Assembly (NCBI RefSeq): GCF_001205715.1
Contig: NZ_AQQZ01000007.1
Location: forward strand, 1 to 64,000
Direction: 5' to 3'
Source: Pseudaestuariivita atlantica
GTDB lineage: Bacteria > Pseudomonadota > Alphaproteobacteria > Rhodobacterales > Rhodobacteraceae
Length of the DNA stretch: 64,000 nt
This document shows, in pieces, positions 44,901-53,912 of this stretch. The notes under the pieces were generated by a model. That model was not told where the DNA came from, searched no databases, and was given only the letters and a program-made list of their open reading frames with translations. The number at the start of each line of letters is the position of its first letter. The first letter of the stretch is position 1. Position numbers and translations under genes: made by a program.

Positions 44901-45876
44901 CATCGACGGCGCCGATCCGGTCCTTGCGGCCTTCGTGCCCGCGATCCCCGTTCTGCCGGTGTTCATGGACCTGCCGCTGATCAGCGGGGACGAGGTGCCG
45001 CACGCGCCGCATCTTGCCGTGACCTCGCTGCCGTGGCCGGGAACGGTGGCCGTCTACCGGTCATCGACCGGGGCGGATTACGCGCTGGACGAGATCGTGG
45101 CAGCACCTTCGGCGATCGGAGAGACGGAAACGCCGATGTTCTCGGCCCGGTCGGGGGTCATCGACCGGGGTGCGCCGCTGCGCGTGTCGCTGACGCAGGG
45201 CGAGGTTCAGGGGATCACCGATGCGGCCTTGCTGGCAGGGGGCAACCTTGCCGCCATCGGGGATGGCAGTACGGGAAACTGGGAGCTGTTCCAGTTCCGC
45301 GACGTGCTGCCGCTGGGCGACGGGCGGTTCGAGTTGACCCACCGGTTGCGGGGGCAGGCGGGAAGCGACGGGATCATGCCACCGGTCTGGCCCGCTGGGT
45401 CGCAGATCGTGCTTCTGGACGGCACGCCGCAGCAGATCGGGTTGAGCCTGAACCAGCGGCGGATCGCGCAGCATTTCCGGATCGGCCCGGCCCGGCGACC
45501 CATCGACGATCCTACCTACGAAGAGGTGGTGGAGGCGTTCGATGGCAACGGGTTGCGCCCCTATTCCCCGGCGCATCTTGCCGCCGCACCGGATGGTGGC
45601 GACCTTGTGCTTTCATGGATCCGGCGGACCCGGATCGCCGGTGACGCCTGGGATGCGCCCGAAGTCCCGCTGGGCGAGGAGAGCGAGCGGTACCTCGTGC
45701 AGGTTTTCGAGGCAGGCAACCTCTTGCGTGAGGAGCAGGTGAGCGCGCCCGACTGGACCTATACCGCGGCCGCGCAGGTCGAGGATGGAGGGCCCGCGGT
45801 GTTCGAGGTTGCGGTGGCGCAGATCTCGGCCATTTACGGGGCCGGACCCGCCGCGCGGCTGGCATGGGGCGCGTGA
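41953..45876 (+). CDS. GTA host-contact megatron protein (g15)
   Basis: 1307 aa. N-terminal hydrophobic glycine-rich stretch (about 5-40), a lambda gpJ-like tail-tip part, a central glycoside-hydrolase TIM barrel (about 430-750, with FIGIDNYMPLSDWRD and WFTEYGCAAVDKGTNQPNKF), a putative phage tail domain (about 750-990) and C-terminal beta domains. This is the GTA TIM-barrel/host-specificity protein, thought to bind and digest surface glycan. Stop TGATG-coupled to the next gene. Confidence 0.94.
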   Translation: MATILLSVAGAAIGGSIGGTFLGLSAVAAGRFVGATLGRAIDARLMGQGSATVKRGQVDRFRLTGAGEGAAIAHAYGRLRVPGHVIWATEFTEKVKTSGGGGKGAAPAEPEVKTYSYSVSLAIALGEGEITGVHRVWADGAEVSPDDLNMRVYHGTDDQLPDPKIEAVEGAGTVPAYRGTAYVVMEDLSLTQFGNRIPQFNFEITRPVAEDAESADGSMARGIRAVAMMPGSGEYALATEQVHIKYGKGSSASANVNTPSGLTDFETSLQQLDQEVPNCEAASLIVSWFGSDLRCGSCEIKPKVEQAQFDGKKMPWRVAGLTRTTAEVVPELDGRPVYGGTPTDQSVVQAIRALGEAGKAVTYYPFILMDQMAGNTLPDPYSGEDGQPALPWRGRITTSLAPGVDGSVDGSAAAAAEVDAFFGTASATDFAVAGDAVVYSGPVEWGFRRYILHQAALCAAAGGVDAFCIGSEMRGLTQIRGAGNTFPAVAALRALAAECRALLGPGVKIGYAADWSEYFGYHPQDGSGDVLFHLDPLWADEEIDFIGIDNYMPLSDWRDGPDHLDVAWGDVSNVDYLRANIEGGEGYDWYYAGPQARDVQDRTPITDGAHDEPWVYRYKDVRNWWLNPHHNRIGGVREAVPTDWQPQSKPVWFTEYGCAAVDKGTNQPNKFLDPKSSESSLPHYSTGARDDYIQAQYLRAVMTYWGDPERNPVSEVYGAEMLDMSRAFVWAWDARPFPWFPSLSEEWSDGENYHRGHWITGRVSFRTLADVVREICARAGLVEIDVSDLRGIVRGYTIDDVSDARAALQPLMLRYGFDAIERDGLLVFQMRDGRPAVQVPADDLAEPEGDGATIEAARGSDIELMGRVRVKFFEAEGDYAVISEEAVLAEDRTHNVSESEFPLVLTRAEGRQVAERWLTEARVARDTLRFRLPPSRMDVAAGDVVEVAGAPEAARYRVDRVEVGAGQALEAVRIEPTVYTPSDIDGADPVLAAFVPAIPVLPVFMDLPLISGDEVPHAPHLAVTSLPWPGTVAVYRSSTGADYALDEIVAAPSAIGETETPMFSARSGVIDRGAPLRVSLTQGEVQGITDAALLAGGNLAAIGDGSTGNWELFQFRDVLPLGDGRFELTHRLRGQAGSDGIMPPVWPAGSQIVLLDGTPQQIGLSLNQRRIAQHFRIGPARRPIDDPTYEEVVEAFDGNGLRPYSPAHLAAAPDGGDLVLSWIRRTRIAGDAWDAPEVPLGEESERYLVQVFEAGNLLREEQVSAPDWTYTAAAQVEDGGPAVFEVAVAQISAIYGAGPAARLAWGA

Positions 45877-46163
45877 TGCGGCCTGCCACGTTCATCGACG
45901 TGACGCATGCGGCGCGTCTGCTGATGGCGGTGCCGCGCGTGGCGCGCGGAGAGGTCTGTGACGGCCTGATCGCGCAGGCGGGGCATGCGGACAAGTACCG
46001 CAAACGGTTTGGGAGGGCGCATGCAAGGCTTGGCACGGGAACGCTGTCGTCCCGGATCGGTCCCGGTGTTCTGCCGACGGAACCCGTTTTTTGCGACCGT
46101 CTGTATGCGCGCTGTCTGGCGCTTGTGTTCGAACGGCTGGCGCGGCGGGATCAGCCGCGCTGA
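45876..46163 (+). CDS. Small GTA-linked protein downstream of g15
   Basis: 95 aa. MRPATFIDVTHAARLLMAVPRVARGEVCDGLIAQAGHADKYRKRFGRAH; helical and basic. Start overlaps the g15 stop by one base (TGATG), so it belongs to the operon. Such a small protein follows g15 in many Rhodobacterales. Role unknown. Its 3' end overlaps the convergent DksA-like gene. Confidence 0.7.
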   Translation: MRPATFIDVTHAARLLMAVPRVARGEVCDGLIAQAGHADKYRKRFGRAHARLGTGTLSSRIGPGVLPTEPVFCDRLYARCLALVFERLARRDQPR

Positions 46164-46489
46164 CACTCGATGCAGAGCCGCGCGGCGGGGTCGAGTTTCA
46201 GGCGGCCGAGGGCGATTTCTTCCCCGCAATCCTCGCAATAGCCGAAGTCTTCGGTGTCCATGCGCGCCAGCGCGTCGGTCAGTCGTGCCCGCTCGGCATC
46301 GCGGCGCGTTTGCGTGGCGCGCGCCATGGCTTGTGATTGAAGGGCGTCCATGCGGCTGAGGCGCCCGACCATCTGCTGGTCGAGCGTGACCGTGGCCTGC
46401 GCGTCGGTCCCGCGGGCGTCTTCGGCGTCAAGCTCTGCCAGTCGCGTTTTGACGGCGTTGCGCAGGGATGTCAGGTCGGTGTCATTCAT
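46151..46489 (-). CDS. TraR/DksA-family zinc-finger protein
   Basis: 112 aa. Coiled-coil N-terminal half and a C-terminal CEDCG(17)CIEC four-Cys zinc finger. Shorter than DksA (151 aa) and closer to TraR/YbiI-type regulators that bind the RNA polymerase secondary channel. Whether the coil-tip acids needed for that role are present is unclear (residues LSRMDALQSQ). Convergent with the end of the GTA operon and divergent from cysE. Confidence 0.85.
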   Translation of the reverse strand: MNDTDLTSLRNAVKTRLAELDAEDARGTDAQATVTLDQQMVGRLSRMDALQSQAMARATQTRRDAERARLTDALARMDTEDFGYCEDCGEEIALGRLKLDPAARLCIECQRG

Positions 46490-46575
46490 GCCTGTGACAG
46501 GGTGCATGACAGAAAGTGTTTTGTGCAAGCGGCTTGGGACCCTATATGCTCCCCCAAGGCATGAGGGAGGTCGTT

Positions 46576-47385
46576 GTGGCCGAGACACGTACCAAGATTG
46601 CAGAGGTCGATCCCGTCTGGGTTCGGATCCGCGAAGAGGCGCGCGAAGCGATCGCGACCGAGCCGCTTCTGGGGGGCGTGGTGCATTCGAGCATCCTGCA
46701 CCATGACACGCTGGAAAAGGCGCTGGCCTACCGCGTTTCGCTGAAGCTGAGTTCGGGCGAGATGCCGGACCAGTTGCTGCGGGAGATCTGTGACGAGGCG
46801 CTGGAAAGCGATCCGTCGCTGGGGCAGGCGGCGCGGGCCGACATGATGGCGGTCTATGACCGTGACCCGGCCTGCCACAGGTTCCTGCAGCCGATGCTGT
46901 TTTTCAAGGGATTCCAGGCACTTCAGGCCTATCGCATCGCGCATTGGCTGTGGCGCGAGGGGCGCAAGGACCTTGCCTATTTCTTCCAGATGCGCGCGTC
47001 CGAAGCGTTCGGCGTGGATATTCATCCCGCCGCCCGGCTGGGCCGCGGCATCATGATCGACCACGCCCATTCCATCGTGATCGGCGAGACGGCCGTTGTT
47101 GGTGACAACGTGTCGATGCTGCATTCGGTCACGCTGGGCGGGACCGGCAAGGAAGAGGAAGACCGGCATCCCAAGATCGGCAATGGCGTGCTGATCGGCG
47201 CGGGTGCGAAGGTGCTGGGCAATATCAGCGTCGGCCATTGCTCGCGGATCGCGGCGGGGTCGGTCGTGTTGCAGGACGTGCCGCCGATGAAGACGGTGGC
47301 GGGTGTCCCCGCGCGCATCGTCGGCGAGGCCGGATGCGCCCAGCCATCCATCACGATGGACCAGATCCTGTCATCCGGCGCCTGA
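46576..47385 (+). CDS. cysE: Serine O-acetyltransferase
   Basis: 269 aa from GTG 46576, which has GAGGGAGG 5 bases upstream; ATG 46561 is also in frame. Helical N-terminal domain (ETRTKIAEVDPVWVRIREEAREAI), then a left-handed hexapeptide beta-helix with catalytic His in DHAHSIVIGETA and HSVTLGGTGK. Makes O-acetylserine for cysteine. It follows the GTA operon end. Confidence 0.96.
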   Translation: MAETRTKIAEVDPVWVRIREEAREAIATEPLLGGVVHSSILHHDTLEKALAYRVSLKLSSGEMPDQLLREICDEALESDPSLGQAARADMMAVYDRDPACHRFLQPMLFFKGFQALQAYRIAHWLWREGRKDLAYFFQMRASEAFGVDIHPAARLGRGIMIDHAHSIVIGETAVVGDNVSMLHSVTLGGTGKEEEDRHPKIGNGVLIGAGAKVLGNISVGHCSRIAAGSVVLQDVPPMKTVAGVPARIVGEAGCAQPSITMDQILSSGA

Positions 47386-47407
47386 GCGGTTGCATCATCG
47401 GAATTCG

Positions 47408-47436
47408 AAAGGCCGGGGCATGTCCCCGGCCTTTTT
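47408..47436. terminator. Bidirectional rho-independent terminator
   Basis: AAAGGCCGGGG and CCCCGGCCTTT form an 11-bp stem around CATGT, with T runs on both strands. It separates cysE from the convergent PDH operon. Confidence 0.85.
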
Positions 47437-47439
47437 GCC

Positions 47440-48768
47440 TTACGCGAGCATCACCATCGGGTTTTCGAGGTTTTCGACGATGGCCTTCAGAAGGTCCGCG
47501 CCGAGCGCCCCGTCGATGACCCGGTGATCGACGCTGAGGGTGACCGACATCACGGTTGCCACCGTCAGCTCGCCATCCTCCCCGACAACCGGTTTCTTCA
47601 CGCCCGCGCCCACGGCGAGGATCGCGCCATGCGGCGGGTTGATGACGGCGTCGAAATTGTCGATGCCGAACATGCCGAGGTTCGAGATCGCGAAGCTGCC
47701 GCCCTGATATTCGTGCGGCGCCAGTTTGCGGTCGCGCGCGCGGGTGGCGAGGTCCTTCATTTCAGCCGAAAGGGCCGAGAGCGATTTCATGTCAGCATCT
47801 CTCAGCACCGGCGTGAACAGGCCGCCTTCGATGGCGACGGCGACGGCCACGTCGGACGGTTTGAGCCGGATGATCCGGTCGCCCGCCCAGACGGCGTTGG
47901 CATCGGGCACCGTTTGAAGCGCCAGCGCGCAGGCCTTGATGATGAAGTCGTTGACCGACAGTTTCACCCCGCGCGGCTCCAGCTGCTTGTTGAGTTGCGA
48001 GCGGAACTTGAGCAGCGCGTCGAGCTTGATGTCCCGACGCAGGTAGAAATGCGGGATGGATTGCTTGGCCTCGGTCAGGCGGGCGGCAATCGTTTTCCGC
48101 ATCCCGTCAAGAGGCACGTCCTCGGTTTCGCGGTCGGCATAGATCTTGGCGATGGCATCCGCCGACGGCCCGGAGGCGAGGGCCGGGGCAGGGGCCGCGG
48201 CGGCAGCCGGAGCCTCGGCCTTGGCGGCGGCGGGCTTAGCCGCGCCGGGCGTGGCGCTTTCGACATCCGCCTTCACGATCCGGCCATGCGGGCCCGACCC
48301 GGTGATCTGCGACAGGTCGAGGCCCTTGTCCTTGGCGATCCGCCGCGCGAGCGGGGACGCGAAGATGCGGTCACCCTTTTCTGCCGGTGCATCAGATGCG
48401 GGCGCGTCGCCGCGTCCATACCCCTTGGCCGGTTCGGTCGCGTCAGAGGCTTCGGCAGGTGTGGCGTTCGACGACGCGTCGGCCTTGGCCGGTTCGGACA
48501 CGTCGCCGATGTCATCGGCGCTTTCACCGTCTTCCAGAAGGACCGCGATGGGCGTGTTGACCTTTACGCCCTCGCTGCCTTCGGCGACGAGGATCTTGCC
48601 CACCGTGCCTTCGTCCACCGCCTCGAATTCCATCGTGGCCTTGTCGGTTTCAATCTCGGCCAGAAGGTCGCCGGACGACACGGTGTCGCCTTCCTTCACG
48701 AGCCACTTTGCCAGCGTGCCCTCTTCCATGGTGGGCGACAGGGCGGGCATGAGGATTTGAGTTGGCAT
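47440..48768 (-). CDS. pdhC: Pyruvate dehydrogenase E2, dihydrolipoamide acetyltransferase
   Basis: 442 aa. One lipoyl domain (about 1-78, Lys in [12 protein letters not shown]), a Pro/Ala/Glu linker, a peripheral-subunit-binding domain ([29 protein letters not shown], about 137-170) and the catalytic domain ending [16 protein letters not shown], where His and Asp act. Transfers the acetyl group to CoA. Only one lipoyl domain; E1-beta carries another. Confidence 0.96.
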   Translation of the reverse strand: MPTQILMPALSPTMEEGTLAKWLVKEGDTVSSGDLLAEIETDKATMEFEAVDEGTVGKILVAEGSEGVKVNTPIAVLLEDGESADDIGDVSEPAKADASSNATPAEASDATEPAKGYGRGDAPASDAPAEKGDRIFASPLARRIAKDKGLDLSQITGSGPHGRIVKADVESATPGAAKPAAAKAEAPAAAAAPAPALASGPSADAIAKIYADRETEDVPLDGMRKTIAARLTEAKQSIPHFYLRRDIKLDALLKFRSQLNKQLEPRGVKLSVNDFIIKACALALQTVPDANAVWAGDRIIRLKPSDVAVAVAIEGGLFTPVLRDADMKSLSALSAEMKDLATRARDRKLAPHEYQGGSFAISNLGMFGIDNFDAVINPPHGAILAVGAGVKKPVVGEDGELTVATVMSVTLSVDHRVIDGALGADLLKAIVENLENPMVMLA

Positions 48769-48780
48769 CTGTCCCGCTCC

Positions 48781-50163
48781 TTACCGGTAGGTCACTTTGT
48801 GCACGGCTTCGATCACCTCGGCCGTGGTCACCAGCGCCAGCTTTTCGAGGTTCGCAGCATAGGGCATCGGCACGTCCTTGCCGGTGCAGTTGATGACCGG
48901 CGCGTCGAGGTAGTCGAACGCCTCTTGCATGAGCACGGCCGAGATGTGGTTGCCGATGGAGCAGACGGGGAAGCCTTCCTCGATCGTGACGCAGCGATTG
49001 GTCTTCATCACCGACTTGATGACGGTGCCCGTGTCCATCGGGCGCAGCGTGCGGAGGTCGATGACCTCGGCGCTGATCCCGTCTTCGGCAAGCTTTTCAG
49101 CGGCTTGCAGGGCGTATTGCATCCCGATCCCGAAACTCACCAGCGTGACGTCGGTGCCTTCGCGCCAGATGCGGGCCTTGCCGAAGGGGATGGTGAAATC
49201 GTCCATGTCGGGCACGTCGAAGGACCGGCCATAGAGGATCTCGTTCTCGAGGAAGATCACCGGGTTGGGATCTTGGATCGCGGTTTTCAGCAGGCCCTTG
49301 GCGTCCGAGGCCGAGTAGGGCTGCACCACCTTGAGACCCGGAATGTGGCTGTACCACGCCGCGTAATCCTGGCTGTGCTGGGCGGCGACGCGCGCCGCCG
49401 CGCCATTCGGGCCGCGGAAGACGATGGGACAGCCCATCTGGCCGCCTGACATGTAAAGCGTCTTGGCGGCGGAGTTGATGATCTGGTCGATCGCCTGCAT
49501 GGCGAAGTTGAAGGTCATGAACTCGACGATCGGTTTGAGGCCACCGAAGGCCGCGCCGACGCCGATGCCGGTGAAGCCGTGTTCGGTGATCGGCGTGTCG
49601 ATCACGCGCTTCGAGCCGAATTCGTCCAGCAATCCCTGACTGACCTTGTAGGCGCCCTGGTACTCGGCCACCTCCTCGCCCATCAGGAACACGCCGGCAT
49701 CGCCGCGCATCTCTTCGGCCATGGCATCACGCAATGCCTCGCGCACGGTCTGCTGTTTCATCGCGGTGCCTTCGGGCCAGTCCGGAGAGGCGTCCGTTTC
49801 CGGCGCTTTCGGGGCGGCGGGCGTCGCCGCGTTGGCTTTCGCCTCGGTCTTGCCTTCCTCGCCCGACAGGGCGGCGGGGGCAGGGGCCGACGAGGCGCTG
49901 GCCGTGTCGGGAACGTCTTCGCCTTCCTCGACGAGGATCGCGATGGGCGTATTGACCTTCACGCCTTCGCTGCCCTCGGCGACCATTATCTTGCCGATCA
50001 CGCCTTCATCGACGGCTTCGAATTCCATCGTGGCCTTGTCGGTTTCGATCTCGGCCAGGATGTCGCCGGACGACACGGTGTCGCCTTCCTTCACCAGCCA
50101 TTTCGCAAGCGTGCCCTCTTCCATTGTGGGCGACAGCGCGGGCATCAGAATTTCGGTTGCCAT
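48781..50163 (-). CDS. pdhB: Pyruvate dehydrogenase E1-beta with N-terminal lipoyl domain
   Basis: 460 aa. A complete lipoyl domain (1-78, [12 protein letters not shown], nearly identical to that of E2) is joined by an Ala/Pro linker to a normal E1-beta: [79 protein letters not shown]. Lipoyl-E1-beta fusions are known in alphaproteobacteria. Adjacent to the VOC gene without spacer. Confidence 0.96.
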   Translation of the reverse strand: MATEILMPALSPTMEEGTLAKWLVKEGDTVSSGDILAEIETDKATMEFEAVDEGVIGKIMVAEGSEGVKVNTPIAILVEEGEDVPDTASASSAPAPAALSGEEGKTEAKANAATPAAPKAPETDASPDWPEGTAMKQQTVREALRDAMAEEMRGDAGVFLMGEEVAEYQGAYKVSQGLLDEFGSKRVIDTPITEHGFTGIGVGAAFGGLKPIVEFMTFNFAMQAIDQIINSAAKTLYMSGGQMGCPIVFRGPNGAAARVAAQHSQDYAAWYSHIPGLKVVQPYSASDAKGLLKTAIQDPNPVIFLENEILYGRSFDVPDMDDFTIPFGKARIWREGTDVTLVSFGIGMQYALQAAEKLAEDGISAEVIDLRTLRPMDTGTVIKSVMKTNRCVTIEEGFPVCSIGNHISAVLMQEAFDYLDAPVINCTGKDVPMPYAANLEKLALVTTAEVIEAVHKVTYR

Positions 50164-50553
50164 TTATTCGGTTCCTCCCGCTGGCGAAATCATTCCGACA
50201 ACGTTTCCTTCTCCATCCTCGACGTAGGCGCAGCGGCCGACGCCGGGATAATCTTCGGGGGGCAGGGCCTCGGCCCCGCCGTTCGCCAGCGCCCATGCAT
50301 AGCGTTCGTCGCAATCGGCGACGGCAAAGGTCATGGTGCCGCCGCGGATCGGCGATCCCGGCTCGGGCGCGGGACCCATCCGGGTCATCACGCCGCCCGA
50401 CACGGGCTTTTCAACGCCGATGTCGTCGCCTTCGATCAAGTGATAGCCCATCTCCTCGGCGCCCGGCATGGGTGCGAAGGTCCAGCCGAAAAGGCCACCA
50501 TAGAATGCCTTGGCGCGTTCCACATCGGTGGCGTGGATTTCGAAATGCGGCAT
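50164..50553 (-). CDS. VOC-family protein inside the PDH operon
   Basis: 129 aa of the glyoxalase/dioxygenase fold (VOC). FEIHATDVERAKAFYGGLFGWTFAPMPG is the typical first beta-alpha-beta unit, and PPEDYPGVGRCAYVEDGEGNVVGMISP the last. Candidate metal ligands are His4, Glu near the third strand and Glu/Asp at the end. It lies between E1-alpha and E1-beta genes with spacers of one and zero bases, so it must be translated with them. Function unknown. Confidence 0.85.
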   Translation of the reverse strand: MPHFEIHATDVERAKAFYGGLFGWTFAPMPGAEEMGYHLIEGDDIGVEKPVSGGVMTRMGPAPEPGSPIRGGTMTFAVADCDERYAWALANGGAEALPPEDYPGVGRCAYVEDGEGNVVGMISPAGGTE

Positions 50554-50554
50554 G

Positions 50555-51571
50555 TCAGGCGACCTCGCCTTGCGGAAGTTCGTCCGCGTAGATGTCGGTA
50601 TAAAGCTCGCTCACATCCGGCTCGGGGCTTTCCTTGGCGAACTCGGCCGACGCGTTGACGATCTGCTTGATCTCCTTGTCGATCGCCTTGAGGTCTTCCT
50701 CGGTCGCGTGCTTGCCTTCGATCAGCATCCTGCGAACGCTTTCGATGCAGTCATGCTCGTCGCGCATCTTCTGCACCTCTTCGCGGGTCCGGTATTTCGC
50801 CGGGTCCGACATCGAGTGGCCGCGATAGCGATAGGTCTTGATTTCAAGGATATAGGGGCCGTCACCGGCGCGGCAGTGGGCCACCGCCTTCTCGCCCGCT
50901 TCCTTCACCTTCAGCACGTCCATGCCGTCGACCTCCTCTCCCGGAATGCCGAACGCCTCGCCGCGGGTGTAAAGCGCGGGCGTGGAGGTGGAGCGCCGTT
51001 GCGCGGTGCCCATGGCGTACTGGTTGTTCTCGATCACGAAGATCACCGGCAGTTTCCACAGGGCCGCCATGTTGAACGTCTCGTAGATCTGGCCCTGGTT
51101 GGCGGCGCCGTCGCCGAAATAGGCAAAGGTCACGCGCCCGTTTTCAAGGTATTTGTCGGCGAATGCGAGGCCCGCGCCGATCGGCACCTGCGCGCCGACG
51201 ATGCCGTGCCCGCCGTAGAAGTGTTTCTCGCGGCTGAACATGTGCATCGAGCCGCCCTTGCCCTTGGAATAGCCGCCCTCGCGCCCGGTCAGTTCGGCCA
51301 TCACGCCGTTGGGGTCCATCCCGCAGGCCAGCATGTGGCCGTGATCGCGGTAGGAGGTGACGCGCTTGTCGCCCTCTTCCGCGGCGGCTTCGAGGCCGAC
51401 GACAACCGCTTCCTGTCCGATGTAGAGGTGGCAGAACCCGCCGATCAGTCCCATGCCGTAGAGCTGGCCGGCTTTCTCCTCGAACCGGCGGATCAGCAGC
51501 ATGTCTTTGTAATAAGACGTCAATTCCTCGGCAGAGATGTTCGATTTCTTGCTTGTTTTGCGTGCGGCCAT
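50555..51571 (-). CDS. pdhA: Pyruvate dehydrogenase E1-alpha
   Basis: 338 aa. Thiamine-diphosphate motif GDGAANQGQIYETFNMAALWK...ENN, and RYRGHSMSDPAKYRTREEV with the conserved phosphorylation-loop Ser/His region. Decarboxylates pyruvate with E1-beta. ATG 51571 is preferred to an upstream in-frame Met because it begins the family sequence. Confidence 0.96.
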   Translation of the reverse strand: MAARKTSKKSNISAEELTSYYKDMLLIRRFEEKAGQLYGMGLIGGFCHLYIGQEAVVVGLEAAAEEGDKRVTSYRDHGHMLACGMDPNGVMAELTGREGGYSKGKGGSMHMFSREKHFYGGHGIVGAQVPIGAGLAFADKYLENGRVTFAYFGDGAANQGQIYETFNMAALWKLPVIFVIENNQYAMGTAQRRSTSTPALYTRGEAFGIPGEEVDGMDVLKVKEAGEKAVAHCRAGDGPYILEIKTYRYRGHSMSDPAKYRTREEVQKMRDEHDCIESVRRMLIEGKHATEEDLKAIDKEIKQIVNASAEFAKESPEPDVSELYTDIYADELPQGEVA

Positions 51572-51598
51572 GGGGCGGCGACTCCTCCACTGCAAAAG

Positions 51599-51616
51599 TA
51601 GTTTAGCATTAAACTA
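51599..51616. promoter_or_regulatory. Inverted repeat upstream of pdhA
   Basis: TAGTTTA-GCAT-TAAACTA, perfect 7-base arms, 28 bases before the pdhA start in an otherwise AT-rich patch. A likely operator for the PDH operon, position consistent with repression. Confidence 0.5.
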
Positions 51617-51748
51617 TCTTAGTTCTTGGCGGCCCGCGAGACAAATCTTTGCCGTAGCGGCAACCGCATTTCAGGTATGCACAGAACGCATGCAGTGCGT
51701 TTGCGTTCCAACAACCGGAAAATTCTGGAAGATGCGGGGGCGCGGCGC

Positions 51749-52045
51749 CTATTGCACCACGATTTCATCCTGCCGGATCAGGCCCAGCACGTCGCGGGCC
51801 TGCTGGTCGAGCAGGTCAAGATCGAGCCACGTGTCGCTGAGCCGGTGGGTCAGGTTTTCCATCACCGCCACCTCGGCCTGCAAAAGCGCCAGTTCGTCGG
51901 CAAGCGCGCGGGCGTCGCTTTCGATCTCGGCCCGCCGGAAGACGCCGAAATCGCCCTGCACGGCGGCGAATGTGAAATAGAGCGAGACACAGAACGCAAG
52001 GCTGAAGAAGATCAGCGGTCCCAGGCTGGGGCGAGCGGAGTTCAT
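51749..52045 (-). CDS. FtsB/DivIC-like septum formation initiator
   Basis: 98 aa. One membrane helix (LGPLIFFSLAFCVSLYFTFAAV), then a coiled coil (RRAEIESDARALADELALLQAEVAVMENL) and DLDLLDQQARDVLGLIRQDEIVV, the conserved FtsB-family ending. It bridges FtsL and FtsQ at the divisome. Upstream of the PDH operon on the same strand, as commonly seen in alphaproteobacteria. Confidence 0.88.
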   Translation of the reverse strand: MNSARPSLGPLIFFSLAFCVSLYFTFAAVQGDFGVFRRAEIESDARALADELALLQAEVAVMENLTHRLSDTWLDLDLLDQQARDVLGLIRQDEIVVQ

Positions 52046-52211
52046 CTGGTCTGCCTCTGGTTCGCGCGCCGTTTCCCGGCGCTTTCGGCCACTGTGCCAG
52101 ATTGCGAATCGGATGGGAATCCCCTGATTCGCAAGGGACGCGGGAACGTGCCGACGCGCCACACCCGGTGCACAGTTGCCTCGCACGGGGGCTAGGGCCT
52201 ACACTCGATCC

Positions 52212-53819
52212 ATGACATCCACCCGCGATCTGGCGACCCACCGGGTCGAAAACCAGCCCGATCCCGGCACCGTGCCGGGATTGTGGGCAGATGACGCGAT
52301 GTTGCGGCGCTGCCTTGCGGGCGCGGGCGGTGATGCGAGGGCGGCCGGAACCTTTGCCGAAACCCTGCAAACGCCCGAAATGCGGGACGCGGCGGAGGCG
52401 GCGCGGCGCGATCTCCCCCGGCTCGACCTGTTCGGCCGCGACGGCGCGCGGCGCGACCAGGTCGCCTACAGCCCCGGATATCACGCGGTTCACGCCGCCG
52501 GGCGGGCGGCGGGGTATCACGCGGTTGCGTGGGAGGGGGCGGCGGGCGGCCACGCCACCCATGCCGCGATGGTTTACCTGCTGAGCCAGGTGGAACCCGG
52601 CATCTGCTGCCCGCTGACCATGGCCTATGCCGGGGTGCCCGCGCTGCAAGGCGCGGGGCGTGACGATTGGGCAGCCAAGCTGATGGACCGCGGATACGAC
52701 CCGCGCGCCGTGCCCGAGGCGGAAAAGCCGGCGCTGACACTCGGCATGGCGATGACGGAAAAGCAAGGCGGATCGGACGTGCGCGCCAATTCCACGCGGG
52801 CCGAACCGGCGGACGGGGCGTGGCGGCTGACGGGGCACAAATGGTTCTGCTCGGCGCCGATGTCGGACGGGTTCCTGACACTGGCGCAGACGAAGGCGGG
52901 GCTCAGCTGCTTCCTCGTGCCGCGCTGGCTGGAGGACGGGCCGAACGGCATCCGCCTGCAGCGGCTGAAGGACAAGATGGGCAACGTCGCCAATGCCTCG
53001 TCCGAGATCGAGTATGACGGCGCGCGGGCCGAGATGCTGGGCGAGGATGGCGAGGGCGTGCGCACGATCATCGAGATGGTGCATCACACGCGGCTCGACA
53101 CCGCGATGGCCCCGGCGGCGCTGATGCGCGCGGCGGTGGCGCAGGCGACATGGTGGGTCGAGGGGCGGCAGGCCTTCGGTGCGACGCTGATCGACCAGCC
53201 GCTGATGCAGCAGGTGCTGGCCGACCTCGTGCTCGACGCCGCCGCCGCGACGGCGCTGGGGTTCCGCATCGCGCGGGCTTTCGACGGTGCCGGTGAAGCG
53301 GACCGCGCCTTTGCCCGGATCGGCGTGGCGATCGCGAAATTCATCAACAACAAGCGCTGCATCGCCGTCGTGGCCGAGGCGATGGAGGTGCTGGGCGGCA
53401 TGGGATACGTCAACGACACGCCCATGCCGATGCTGTATCGCGAGGCGCCGCTGAACTCGATCTGGGAAGGGTCGGGGAACGTGATCTGCCTCGACATCCT
53501 GCGCACGCTGGCGCGGGAGCCGCGCGCGGCAGAGGCACTGGACGCGGTCCTTGATGCCGCGCGCGGGCAGCATGCGGGGTTCGATGCCGCGCTGGAACGT
53601 CATCGCGCCACGTCCGGCAACGGCCCGGACCCGGCGGGCGCGCGCGGGTTCGCGCTCGACCTCGGTGAACTCCTGTCCGCCGCCGCGCTGCTGGATGCCG
53701 CGCCCGGACCGCTGGCGGACGGCTACCTCGCGCGGCTGGGCCAGCGGCGCGACGTGGCGGGGGCGGGGGGGATGGCCGGGGCAGACCGCATCCTTGGCGC
53801 GTGGCTCGACAAAACGTGA
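52212..53819 (+). CDS. AidB-like acyl-CoA dehydrogenase
   Basis: 535 aa, longer than ordinary acyl-CoA dehydrogenases. The N-terminal THRVENQPDP matches AidB. FAD and substrate motifs: LGMAMTEKQGGSDVRANSTRA, GHKWFCSAPMSDGFLTLAQ, and the C-terminal YREAPLNSIWEGSGNVICLDILR. AidB proteins respond to DNA alkylation in E. coli. No ada-like gene is next to it; a Tag-family gene is 32 kb away, so the link to alkylation is only by family. Confidence 0.88.
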   Translation: MTSTRDLATHRVENQPDPGTVPGLWADDAMLRRCLAGAGGDARAAGTFAETLQTPEMRDAAEAARRDLPRLDLFGRDGARRDQVAYSPGYHAVHAAGRAAGYHAVAWEGAAGGHATHAAMVYLLSQVEPGICCPLTMAYAGVPALQGAGRDDWAAKLMDRGYDPRAVPEAEKPALTLGMAMTEKQGGSDVRANSTRAEPADGAWRLTGHKWFCSAPMSDGFLTLAQTKAGLSCFLVPRWLEDGPNGIRLQRLKDKMGNVANASSEIEYDGARAEMLGEDGEGVRTIIEMVHHTRLDTAMAPAALMRAAVAQATWWVEGRQAFGATLIDQPLMQQVLADLVLDAAAATALGFRIARAFDGAGEADRAFARIGVAIAKFINNKRCIAVVAEAMEVLGGMGYVNDTPMPMLYREAPLNSIWEGSGNVICLDILRTLAREPRAAEALDAVLDAARGQHAGFDAALERHRATSGNGPDPAGARGFALDLGELLSAAALLDAAPGPLADGYLARLGQRRDVAGAGGMAGADRILGAWLDKT

Positions 53820-53912
53820 TCGCGGAAGGGTGCGAGTTTATCATGCACCCCGTAGGCAAGGCCCCGGCAAACTGGCAGTCTGACCCAAAGGCAACCAAAC
53901 AGGGAGAAGCCC

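Noticed and set aside
31900-46163. Prophage
   Set aside because: Head and tail genes are present but there is no integrase, replication, repressor or lysis module, and gene order equals the R. capsulatus-type GTA.
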